NCBI GenBank assembly: GCA_965243565.1
Contig: OZ251571.1
Coordinates: 1,116,001-1,180,000 of the forward strand
DNA: 64,000 nt
Direction: 5' to 3'
Origin: CBDEVH01 sp965243565
GTDB lineage: Bacteria > Pseudomonadota > Gammaproteobacteria > Tethybacterales > Persebacteraceae
Positions 33,087 through 41,084 of this stretch are shown here, one piece after another. Under the pieces are notes generated by a model, which was given only the letters and a program-made list of their open reading frames with translations, did not search any database and had not been told where the DNA came from. The position numbers and the translations under genes were made by a program. How positions within the stretch are numbered: position 1 is the first letter of the stretch; every line of letters begins with the position of its first letter.

Positions 33087-33767
33087 ATGCGCATTGATGT
33101 CATTACTTTGTTTCCTGATATGTTTAGCGGTTTTAATAACATGGGTGTCATTGGTAGAGCCATACAAAAAAATATTATTAAAATAAATTTTACATCGCCC
33201 CGACAATTTGCACCGCTGCCGCATCGAATTGTTGATGACAAACCTTATGGCGGCGGTGCCGGCATGGTAATGATGGCACAACCCATTATCGATAGCATCG
33301 ATCATGTAGTGCAAGAAAACCCCAATGCCACACGCATTTATCTAACCCCTCGTGGCAAATTATTTGACGATAAATCAGCACGTGATTTTGCACAGCACGA
33401 TGGCTTTATTTTTTTATGTGGACGTTATCGTGGTATCGACGAGCGAGCAGTAGAGTATTTTGCAGGCACAGAAGTATCAGTGGGCGATTATGTTTTATCA
33501 GGCGGCGAAGTTGCTGCAATGGCAATAATCGATTCTATTTCACGTTATATCCCCACTGTTTTAGGCAATCAAAATTCATTACACGAAGAATCATTTGTCA
33601 ATAATTTATTGGACTCTCCTTGTTACACCCGACCAGAAACCATTTTAGACAAAAAAGTACCGAGGATATTATTACAAGGCAATCATCTTGAAATTGCCAA
33701 GTGGCGACTAAAAGCACAACAAAAAATCACCTCTGAAAAACGTCCTGATTTATTTCTACAAAAGTAA
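33087..33767 (+). CDS. trmD: tRNA (guanine-N1-)-methyltransferase
   Basis: 226 residues from ATG 33087, two bases after the rimM stop. MRIDVITLFPDMFSG opens the SPOUT methyltransferase that makes m1G37 in tRNA. DKPYGGGAGMVMMAQP, FLCGRYRGIDERAVEY and the trefoil-knot motif SVGDYVLSGGEVAAMAIID are intact, as are YTRPETILDKKVPRILLQGNHLEIAKWR. Slightly short (about 250 is common), mainly because the C-terminal tail ends at RPDLFLQK. Confidence 0.96.
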   Translation: MRIDVITLFPDMFSGFNNMGVIGRAIQKNIIKINFTSPRQFAPLPHRIVDDKPYGGGAGMVMMAQPIIDSIDHVVQENPNATRIYLTPRGKLFDDKSARDFAQHDGFIFLCGRYRGIDERAVEYFAGTEVSVGDYVLSGGEVAAMAIIDSISRYIPTVLGNQNSLHEESFVNNLLDSPCYTRPETILDKKVPRILLQGNHLEIAKWRLKAQQKITSEKRPDLFLQK

Positions 33768-33916
33768 TACTCAACCACTATTTGCAATTCAAAACAGTGA
33801 TTGGCAAGGGGACAAACACTCACCATCGCACTATAATCATTGATATAAGTAAAAAACAAAATAACAATGAATTTATGCAAGCCATTAACATTGGATTATT
33901 CAACGCCTTTTTACTT

Positions 33917-33922
33917 TATAAT
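33917..33922 (+). promoter_or_regulatory. Candidate -10 box for rpmE
   Basis: TATAAT lies 30 bases before the rpmE ATG, giving a leader of about 24 bases. TTGGAT (33891-33896) is a possible -35 but the 20-base spacer is long. Confidence 0.3.
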
Positions 33923-33952
33923 GTTGCTTTCCATTTGCCATTTAAAAATATC

Positions 33953-34159
33953 ATGAAAAAAGAAATTCATCCCGTTTATAATTCCATCAACGTGCGTTGC
34001 AACTGTGGTAACACGCTTACCATTCGTTCGGTACTAGAACAAGAAAATTTAGAACTTGACATCTGCTCAAATTGTCACCCATTTTATACTGGTAAGCAAA
34101 AATTGGTTGATACTTCTGGACGAGTCGAGCGTTTTCGTCGTCGTTTTGCTCAAAACTAA
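33953..34159 (+). CDS. rpmE: 50S ribosomal protein L31 (zinc-binding type)
   Basis: 68 residues from ATG 33953; upstream in-frame codons are ignored because L31 begins MKKxIHPxY. The zinc ligands are present as CNC (residues 16-18) and CSNC (37-40), so this is the zinc-containing form. The GRVERFRRRF end is typical. No strong Shine-Dalgarno. It occupies the place where rplS usually follows trmD, with about 185 bases between. Confidence 0.96.
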   Translation: MKKEIHPVYNSINVRCNCGNTLTIRSVLEQENLELDICSNCHPFYTGKQKLVDTSGRVERFRRRFAQN

Positions 34160-34209
34160 ATTAGTTTACTTATATCTAATTCGGACAGCAGTCGCCCATA
34201 TTTAAGTGT

Positions 34210-35832
34210 ATGGGATGGTTTACTTCTAAAAAAATAATTATCAGACCGCGTACAGCGGCAGGGGATATTTTTGACTTTGCCCCCCCGAAAGCGGTGCGCC
34301 CGATTCCACCTCTTAAATCTTTTTTGTTTTTTATCATCATCCTACTGTGGATGAGTTTTGGTATTTTCGACAGAGATCCATGGAAGCCAGAAGAAACATT
34401 TTTATCAGCAATCGCATTGCAAATGTCACAAACGGGGTTGGTATTAAACCCGATGTTACTCGGTGAGTTTTTTACAAACCACCCGCCTTTGTATTTATGG
34501 ATTATCTCTTTATTTGCTAATAGTACTCCACTAGAAATTCACGAAGGCGCAAGACTATCCAACATTGCCATTTTATCTCTTGCGTTTTATTTTATATTTT
34601 ATAGCACCAAAAAAAATTATGGAATTCGTATTGGCTGGCTTTCTGTTTTATTGGTTATTGGTACCGTTGGATTTCTTATTCGAGGGCATCAACTCAATTT
34701 TGGCATTGCCGCTTTTGTTGGAGTTGCCATTGTTATCTATGGCTATACCATTGCTTCCAATCGACTAATTTATAACACTTATTCGTCACTTAAAGGCGTT
34801 TTTGCCATTAGTGCAGGTGTTCTATTTTTACTGTTTTCTATCGGTATATTTGCCGCTTTTGCAACATTAATCGCAGTTTGTTTGCATTTCTTTAGACAAA
34901 AATCACTGCTGTTTTTACTTCCTTTTATACTGGTTATTATAATGCCAGCGGCATTATGGGTAACGTCCGATACCCTTGCGTATAAACCCAGACAAGAACT
35001 ATTTATCTTGTCAGATAATTTAGATCTGCCAAAACATTTTACTAATTACTTAATTTTAGTGGCGTGGTCGTTGTTTCCCACATTGCCTTTGGCAATTATA
35101 GCGGTGCGGTTACAATCACAAAAAAACGATGGCTTTTTTAATTTCTTAATCACACTCAGTTGCCTGCTTTTTGCTTATACTTTTATACTGGACACAAACG
35201 AAGAAAATTTATTTATTCTATTGCCTAGCATTACCATATTAGCCGCTCGTGCCTTGCAAAAAACTTCTGATAACACGGGCTATATCTTGGATGCATTTGC
35301 CTTTTTGGTAGTGGGCTTACTGCTGGTTGTAGGAATATGGTTATTTACACTGTCAATGCTTAGCGGTGTAAATTGGTTTGACAGTTCAATTTCAGAAATA
35401 TTCGGTGAATTTGATTTTATTTATCCAAATGTGATAAAAATAATAGCAGCAGTTGCATTAACCTTGTTATGGATTAAACTGCTTTTTCGTTCTCGTCGCT
35501 CAAATGAAAGAGCCATTGTTAATTGGTCTTGTGGCGTTACTGTGGCTTGGATATTATTTTGCTTGTTGCTGTTACCTTCGTTTGATGCCAGAAAATCGTA
35601 TCGCTCCATTGGTACTGCTATTTATAACCATACTGAAGGTAACTGCATAGAAGCAACAAATATTAATAAACATCTTCGTTCTCAATTGGTTTATTTTGGT
35701 AATATCATCGCTACTACCAATGCCAATACCCAAGCGCAATGCTCATTTTTATTATCACAAGACAAACAAGGAAACGTTGTTTGGCAAGGTGGGCGCATTA
35801 ATCACAACCAATACTATCTTATAAAACGGTAA
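34210..35832 (+). CDS. ArnT-like (GT39/GT83) membrane glycosyltransferase
   Basis: 540 residues. A soluble N-terminal stretch of about 35 residues precedes some 11-12 membrane helices and a periplasmic C-terminal domain (from ~450). DRDPWKPEETF (near 52-62) is the first-loop acidic catalytic motif of lipid-linked sugar transferases. NHPPLYLWI is the second conserved loop. The family moves sugars such as aminoarabinose from undecaprenyl phosphate to lipid A or other glycans; donor and acceptor are unknown here. It is followed by alkA after 4 bases. A second GT39-like gene lies at 53209. Confidence 0.78.
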   Translation: MGWFTSKKIIIRPRTAAGDIFDFAPPKAVRPIPPLKSFLFFIIILLWMSFGIFDRDPWKPEETFLSAIALQMSQTGLVLNPMLLGEFFTNHPPLYLWIISLFANSTPLEIHEGARLSNIAILSLAFYFIFYSTKKNYGIRIGWLSVLLVIGTVGFLIRGHQLNFGIAAFVGVAIVIYGYTIASNRLIYNTYSSLKGVFAISAGVLFLLFSIGIFAAFATLIAVCLHFFRQKSLLFLLPFILVIIMPAALWVTSDTLAYKPRQELFILSDNLDLPKHFTNYLILVAWSLFPTLPLAIIAVRLQSQKNDGFFNFLITLSCLLFAYTFILDTNEENLFILLPSITILAARALQKTSDNTGYILDAFAFLVVGLLLVVGIWLFTLSMLSGVNWFDSSISEIFGEFDFIYPNVIKIIAAVALTLLWIKLLFRSRRSNERAIVNWSCGVTVAWILFCLLLLPSFDARKSYRSIGTAIYNHTEGNCIEATNINKHLRSQLVYFGNIIATTNANTQAQCSFLLSQDKQGNVVWQGGRINHNQYYLIKR

Positions 35833-35836
35833 ATTT

Positions 35837-36442
35837 ATGCCACTATTAACCCTAAGCAGCATTAAAACGGCGGAAGCCGAAATCAGTAAAAATGATGTTA
35901 TTATGGGACAACTAATCCTACGTAACTGCCCGCTTACGCTAAAAGACAGCCATACGCCGTTTGAGCATATTGCAACCTCTATTATTAATCAACAGCTTTC
36001 ACAAAAAGCCGCTGCCACCATAGAAAACCGAATTTTAGCGATTACGCCTATGCAAAGTGATCTCATTTTAAAAATTAAAGATGATACGCTGCGCAATGCT
36101 GGCATGTCATGGCGCAAAATTGGTTATCTTAAAACACTTGCCACTGCCGATATTGATGGACACTTAGACATCGCTCTACTCAAAAAAATGGACAATGAAA
36201 CTGTTATTTGCCATCTCTGTAAATTAAAAGGCATTGGACGATGGACTGCTGAAATGTTTTTAATGTTTGCGTTACGCCGTTCAGACGTCGTTGCTTTAGA
36301 CGATGCTGGCTTACAACGGGCAGCAAAAATACACTATGATAAAGACACCACTGACAGTAAGGCTTTATTAGAAAAAATAGCAATCCACTGGCAGCCGTGG
36401 CAAACCGTTGCCTGCTGGTACTTGTGGCGGTCATTAGAGTAA
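35837..36442 (+). CDS. DNA-3-methyladenine glycosylase II (AlkA-like)
   Basis: 201 residues of the helix-hairpin-helix glycosylase family. FEHIATSIINQQLSQKAAATI near 45-65 opens the domain. The hairpin LKGIGRWTAEMFLMFALRRSD (near 129-149) is followed by VVALDDAGLQRA, where the aspartate is the catalytic residue. It excises alkylated bases. Compared with E. coli AlkA it lacks the N-terminal beta domain, as in many short homologues. Convergent with the SDR gene, 14 bases apart. Confidence 0.9.
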   Translation: MPLLTLSSIKTAEAEISKNDVIMGQLILRNCPLTLKDSHTPFEHIATSIINQQLSQKAAATIENRILAITPMQSDLILKIKDDTLRNAGMSWRKIGYLKTLATADIDGHLDIALLKKMDNETVICHLCKLKGIGRWTAEMFLMFALRRSDVVALDDAGLQRAAKIHYDKDTTDSKALLEKIAIHWQPWQTVACWYLWRSLE

Positions 36443-36456
36443 ATGCAAAAATCCCG

Positions 36457-37227
36457 TCAAGGAGCCAGTGTTTCAGTATGGCCATCAATACAAAGCGACT
36501 GCCCTGATACTTTATTGGCTTGCTGTGAACAAACAAAAAGTGCCATATTAGCAACATCGTCTGCACTCACCCATGTTTTTAAAGACACGCCTTTTACATA
36601 GAGCTGCCTGATTTCGTCTTCACTTATACCGCGCGCTTTGGCTTCGTTTTTAACCACTCTATCCATACGATCGCCTTCTACAGCACCGGGACATAAGGCA
36701 TTAACACGAATACCTCTATCTCCCAATTCCATCGCCAAGGTTTTCATTAGACCAATAATACCCCATTTGGCAGTGGCATAGGGTGAACGCATTGGATAGC
36801 CCGCTATACCGGCGGTTGATGATGTCAGTAAAATGGCACCGCCACGTGACATCATGCCCACGGCGTGTTTGGTGGCAAGAAAAGCACCATCTAAATTAAC
36901 TGCTAGGCATTGCCGCCAATCGCCATGGCTGATATCTTCAATACGTCCAGCCGGGCCGCCCGTTCCTGCATTGGCACATAAAACATCAATATTGCCCCAC
37001 CGTGCTTTTATCGTTGCAAAAAATGATTCCATATCTTTTTCACAACATACATCAACCGTTTGCGCTATCATATCTGGATATTGGCTCTGAAAATTTGCTA
37101 CTGCATTGGCATCAATATCGCACACAGCCACCTTTTCTCCTATTTGCATAAACGCTTTTGCCATTGCCAAGCCAAGACCAGCAGCCCCTGCTGTAATAAC
37201 AATAGTGCGATTGGTTTTATCAGACAT
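36457..37227 (-). CDS. Short-chain dehydrogenase/reductase (possibly HpsO-like)
   Basis: 256 residues. The NAD-binding TAGAAGLGLAMAKAF (near 12-26, a variant of TGxxxGIG), the NAG motif CANAGTGGPAG, the catalytic Ser in LLTSSTAGIAG and YATAKWG (YxxxK, near 150) are all present. The end SGQSLCIDGHTETLAP is typical. The VEGDRMDRVVKNEAKARGIS stretch reminds me of SDRs in sulfonate catabolism (DHPS 2-dehydrogenase, HpsO), but this is recall, not proof. It is not linked to the hpsN-suyAB operon 14 kb away. RBS AAAGGAGGC lies before the ATG. Confidence 0.8.
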   Translation of the reverse strand: MSDKTNRTIVITAGAAGLGLAMAKAFMQIGEKVAVCDIDANAVANFQSQYPDMIAQTVDVCCEKDMESFFATIKARWGNIDVLCANAGTGGPAGRIEDISHGDWRQCLAVNLDGAFLATKHAVGMMSRGGAILLTSSTAGIAGYPMRSPYATAKWGIIGLMKTLAMELGDRGIRVNALCPGAVEGDRMDRVVKNEAKARGISEDEIRQLYVKGVSLKTWVSADDVANMALFVCSQQANKVSGQSLCIDGHTETLAP

Positions 37228-37247
37228 AATGCCTCCTTTTTTTTATA

Positions 37248-37973
37248 TTATTGTTTGGTTGATAATGCGGCAACGGTTTGTTCAATTGACAGCTGTCCCG
37301 GCGCACTGTTTTTTCCTTTAGAAGCAAAGGCAATGCACGAACCGTATTGCGGGAGTTGCTTACGGGCGTGTATGGCAGTGGCGTTATCCGTGCCATCACT
37401 CATGCCAATAACGACGCTTAACTGGTTGTTTTGTTTGCATTGTTTGGCAAATGTTTCTAGGGTGTTGTAATCGGTGTCTTGCAAACACAATGATGCCGTT
37501 TTAAAAACATCGACTCCCAAGTCTTGTGATTTTTGCATGGATTTTTGCATGGATGACAAAGATTCTGGCGCCGTAAAATTATGGTGAGAAGCAATGACGA
37601 TTCGCTGTGCATCGTGTGCCGATTGTATGACGGGGAGAATTATCGTACTCGCTGATAATTCTATATCGACTGCCGAACAGCTGTACATCAGTGTTTGATA
37701 ATAAAAAAGACGCTCATCTTCGCTTTTGTGCCATTGCCCACCTTCTCGGGCAGTACGAATAGTTAAAATAGTGGGCAAAGCAGCAGTGATGGTTTGACAA
37801 AATTGTTTTGCCTGATGAACGTCCATATCATCGGCTAAATCAAGGCGAATTTCGGCAATTTCCATACCCAATTGCTGCCACGTGCTTAATTTTTTTACAT
37901 CATCAGTTTGCCATACACTGGCAACCACTCGTGCTTTATTGACAGATAAAGGCAAATGACCAATCGATGTCAT
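37248..37973 (-). CDS. aroD: 3-dehydroquinate dehydratase, type I
   Basis: 241 residues from ATG 37973, whose ATGA overlaps the pepA stop. Type I fold: ASVWQTDDVKKL, EIRLDLADDM (substrate Glu/Arg), PTILTIRTAREGGQW, the catalytic His in VIASHHNF and the Schiff-base Lys in GVDVFKTASL. The C-terminal SDGTDNATAIHARKQL and GSCIAFASKG parts close the active site. Third step of the shikimate pathway. Spacing to the next gene (SDR) is 20 bases. Confidence 0.92.
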   Translation of the reverse strand: MTSIGHLPLSVNKARVVASVWQTDDVKKLSTWQQLGMEIAEIRLDLADDMDVHQAKQFCQTITAALPTILTIRTAREGGQWHKSEDERLFYYQTLMYSCSAVDIELSASTIILPVIQSAHDAQRIVIASHHNFTAPESLSSMQKSMQKSQDLGVDVFKTASLCLQDTDYNTLETFAKQCKQNNQLSVVIGMSDGTDNATAIHARKQLPQYGSCIAFASKGKNSAPGQLSIEQTVAALSTKQ

Positions 37974-39421
37974 TGTCGTAAAAAATGCACATTCAGAAAA
38001 TCCAGAGTCCAAGCCACACCAAAACCAGTGAGTGGCCCAGACAATGCTCCCAAACCGCCATCACACGATACGGCAGATAAATCCATGTGTATCCAATTGG
38101 GGTCGTTTTCGATAAATTCGCGTAGAAACAAAGCGGCTCGAATATGATCGGCTTCGCCTTTTTCGGCACATTGTTTAATATCGGCTACTTTGCTTTCTAA
38201 ACTGTCTTTGTAGTCATCAGGCATAGGAAAATAGCACAAGCGTTCGCCACTGTTTTTAGCAGCCACGAAACTGCTGCTATGTTGTTTTTCGCAGCTCGCA
38301 AAAAAACCACTCATGCGTTCTGCCAACGCCACATGCATCGTACCGGTTAGGGTGGCATAGCTAATGATGGTATCGGGTTTGTCACGACTGGTTAGCGTCA
38401 ATGTATCGGCGAGAATCATCCGCCCTTCCGCATCGGTATGAATAATTTCAATACGTTTGCCGTTTAGTGCGGTAATAACCTCATCAGGGCGATAAGCATT
38501 GGGCCCAACGTCGTTTTCTACAATGGCTATCCATGCATCTACCCCAAGGGCTATTTTTGATTGGGCAATGGCAGCAATAGATGCCAATACAGTGGCACCG
38601 CCTGCCATGTCTTTACTCATACCACGCATATAATTGGCTGGCTTTAAATTTATGCCACCTGTATCAAAGCAAACGCCTTTGCCCACCAATGCCACACGTT
38701 TTTTATCTTTAGGGCGATACGACAAACGAATAATAGCGGGCGGTTTATCAATACTACCACGCCCAACAGCGAGGATTGCACCTGCGCCCATTGCTTGTAA
38801 TTGCTTTTGAGAATAGACAGTGGTGCGTAATCCGTAGGCTTTACCAAACTTGCGACAGACTGCTAAAAAATCATTGGAAGATAATTCATTAGGGGGCAAA
38901 TAAGTTAAACGACGGGCAACTGTATTGGCGTGTGCTGTTATAGCTGTTGTTTGTAATGCGACACGAGCACAGCCGGCAATGGTTAGTTTAACCTCGTCTT
39001 TTTTATTAGAGGTATCAGGCGATAACGATGGCATCGATACCAAAGCGGTATAGACACTGTTTTGTACAGCAGTGGTGCTTTGCACACGGATATCAAGTGC
39101 CAACTTGCTAGACGATAAACTCAATGCCAACTCGAACGCCCGACGCAGTTTTTCGTAACTGGCAAAGGTATCCCATTTGTCATCCCACGTTATTTGGACA
39201 ACGGCTGTACCTTTGTTTAGTGTTATTACTGGCAGCTCTTGGGCAACTTTTTTGCGACGACCTTTGACTGCATTAATCAGCTCGGCAAAAGGGGCTTCGG
39301 TGGATGTATCGACAATTTGCAATACGACATCGTATTTACTGTATTGATCTTCAGCCAGTACTTTACTCTGTTTTGTCCATGCTTGCGTCCGATCGATTGA
39401 TTGGAATAATGATGTAGCCAT
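37970..39421 (-). CDS. Leucyl aminopeptidase (M17)
   Basis: 483 residues. The C-terminal catalytic domain has the metal and substrate site: VGKGVCFDTGGINLKPANYM, MSKDMAGGATVLASIAAIA, and HTDAEGRMILADTLTL (the family signature NTDAEGRL with a conservative change). The last metal-site segments are ATLTGTMHVALAERMSGFF and WIHMDLSAVS. It removes N-terminal residues from peptides and uses two divalent metals. It starts where the carboxymuconolactone decarboxylase-like gene ends (1-base overlap). Confidence 0.92.
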   Translation of the reverse strand: MATSLFQSIDRTQAWTKQSKVLAEDQYSKYDVVLQIVDTSTEAPFAELINAVKGRRKKVAQELPVITLNKGTAVVQITWDDKWDTFASYEKLRRAFELALSLSSSKLALDIRVQSTTAVQNSVYTALVSMPSLSPDTSNKKDEVKLTIAGCARVALQTTAITAHANTVARRLTYLPPNELSSNDFLAVCRKFGKAYGLRTTVYSQKQLQAMGAGAILAVGRGSIDKPPAIIRLSYRPKDKKRVALVGKGVCFDTGGINLKPANYMRGMSKDMAGGATVLASIAAIAQSKIALGVDAWIAIVENDVGPNAYRPDEVITALNGKRIEIIHTDAEGRMILADTLTLTSRDKPDTIISYATLTGTMHVALAERMSGFFASCEKQHSSSFVAAKNSGERLCYFPMPDDYKDSLESKVADIKQCAEKGEADHIRAALFLREFIENDPNWIHMDLSAVSCDGGLGALSGPLTGFGVAWTLDFLNVHFLRQ

Positions 39422-39801
39422 TATAATTGCCCTGCTTCGGTTAACACCTTACGCGCTACTCGAAAACATTCCAACGATTGCGGCACCCCGCAATAGATAC
39501 CAATAACATGAATAATGGCACGGATTTCATCTTTGCTGACGCCATTTTTTATCGCACCTTTACAATGTATTTCCCATTCATGCATTTTGCCTAAAGCACC
39601 AATCATCGCTAAATTCATCATCGAGCGGGTTTTGGCATCAATCGTTTCATCGCCCCAACCAAAGCCCCAGCACCATGCGGTCATTGCTTCTTGAAAAGGA
39701 CGAGTAAAATCGTCTGCTGCCTCTAGGTTTTTTTCAACGTAGTTGGCACCAAGTGTTGCTTTGCGTTGTTCTAATCCTTTTTCAAATAAACTATCATCCA
39801 T
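39421..39801 (-). CDS. 4-carboxymuconolactone decarboxylase-family protein
   Basis: 126 residues, the length of PcaC. EKGLEQRKATLGANYVEKNL, FTRPFQEAMTAWCWGFGWGD and RSMMNLAMIGALGKMHEWEIH match the PcaC-like AhpD-fold family, with GIYCGVPQSLECFRVA near the end. In the protocatechuate route it decarboxylates 4-carboxymuconolactone, but no other pca gene is present, so another substrate is possible. It lies 11 bases downstream of a Rieske oxygenase and overlaps pepA. Confidence 0.85.
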   Translation of the reverse strand: MDDSLFEKGLEQRKATLGANYVEKNLEAADDFTRPFQEAMTAWCWGFGWGDETIDAKTRSMMNLAMIGALGKMHEWEIHCKGAIKNGVSKDEIRAIIHVIGIYCGVPQSLECFRVARKVLTEAGQL

Positions 39802-39812
39802 GTCTTTTTTTC

Positions 39813-40940
39813 CTATTTTATGTTAATGGTGTTTTCTTCTACAGCACTGCGCATCCATTGTTGTAAGTAACGAATCGAATGTTCTGAATTAACCCCACAA
39901 GCGGGGTTTAGTACCAATGGACCCGGATTATAACCACGACTTTTCATGCCACGATGTACGGATTCTACCAAACCTATGTCTTCTGCCACGGTGGTTTCGC
40001 GATCTTGCTTTGCCAATTGGCGAATAAAAGCGGACTCCTCGCCAGAAATACTATACCAGCCCCGCCAAACCGCTACTTTATCAACGCCTTGCGGTCGCCA
40101 ATGGTAGGTATTGAGCACATTGCCCGGATACACCTGAAACGAGAACATCGGCCATAAAAACCACGAACTATACGAGCCTGCATACGGATTGGCATTTAAA
40201 TCTATTGGATACGACATTTTTTCTAGGTTTTGGCATTCAGTGGTGTGTCGTAAACAATAACCTTGCGGTTGAATATCATACGTTTCTGGCTTAACAACGC
40301 CACTAGAAAAAGTAGGATGATTGGTTAAACAATGATAGCATTCCGAATAATTTTCCACCGAAATTTTCCAATTGCAATTCTCGGGAACTTCAAGCCATTG
40401 TAATGGTTTGAGTTGTTTGATAGTCGGCACATATTTTGACAATTGCTCTCTTGCTTGCAAAAACCAGTCGTCCATTGGCTTGGCATCTTTGTTTAAATTA
40501 ACAAAAATAAAGCCGCAAAAATCTTCGACTGCTATTTCAGATAATTTAATTTTATCTTTGTCAAAACCAACCACATTCTGAATATGAGGAGCCGTTTTAA
40601 ACTTTCCATTTAACTCATACGCCCACGAATGATACGGACATGTAATATAACGCACATTGCCCTCACCTTGTAATAATTGGTGTGCACGATGTTGGCACAC
40701 ATTATAAAAAGCTTGGATTTTGTCATTGGCAGAACGAATGCAAAAAATACTCTCTTCGGCAATTTTTAGCGTTAGGTAATCGCCCACATTGGCAAGACTT
40801 GAACCATGCCCCGCAAACTGCCACGTAGTCGCCATTAGAGAATCTCGCTCTCGAATATAATAATTGGCGTCGGTATAGTAAGACGCTGCAAGCGAATGAA
40901 TAACGCCGTTATCCCCGCTATTTTCACACTCTACTATCAT
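39813..40940 (-). CDS. Rieske non-haem iron oxygenase, alpha subunit
   Basis: 375 residues. The Rieske cluster ligands are CQHRAH (near 77-82) and CPYHSW (near 97-102). The catalytic domain has the iron-site motif NYSECYHCLTNHP (near 193-205) with its two histidines. This architecture is shared by glycine betaine, stachydrine, carnitine and choline monooxygenases and by aromatic-ring enzymes. Given two sarcosine oxidase clusters, a betaine demethylase would make sense, but no reductase gene is adjacent and the substrate is unproven. RBS GGGGGAG lies 9 bases before the ATG. Confidence 0.85.
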   Translation of the reverse strand: MIVECENSGDNGVIHSLAASYYTDANYYIRERDSLMATTWQFAGHGSSLANVGDYLTLKIAEESIFCIRSANDKIQAFYNVCQHRAHQLLQGEGNVRYITCPYHSWAYELNGKFKTAPHIQNVVGFDKDKIKLSEIAVEDFCGFIFVNLNKDAKPMDDWFLQAREQLSKYVPTIKQLKPLQWLEVPENCNWKISVENYSECYHCLTNHPTFSSGVVKPETYDIQPQGYCLRHTTECQNLEKMSYPIDLNANPYAGSYSSWFLWPMFSFQVYPGNVLNTYHWRPQGVDKVAVWRGWYSISGEESAFIRQLAKQDRETTVAEDIGLVESVHRGMKSRGYNPGPLVLNPACGVNSEHSIRYLQQWMRSAVEENTINIK

Positions 40941-41084
40941 TGCAAAAACTCCCCCGTTTATACCATTCTATAACTCGTTATTTATGATTATATTATACTG
41001 CTATTATTTTCTTGCAATCTAAATAATGAAACCCTGCCACCCAATAAGCTTTGCACTGCATTCAAAATTTTGCGCTCCGTTTTT

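Noticed and set aside
33782..33952. N-terminal extension of ribosomal protein L31
   Set aside because: The family begins MKKxIHP; the upstream frame contains the candidate -10 box and has no family match.
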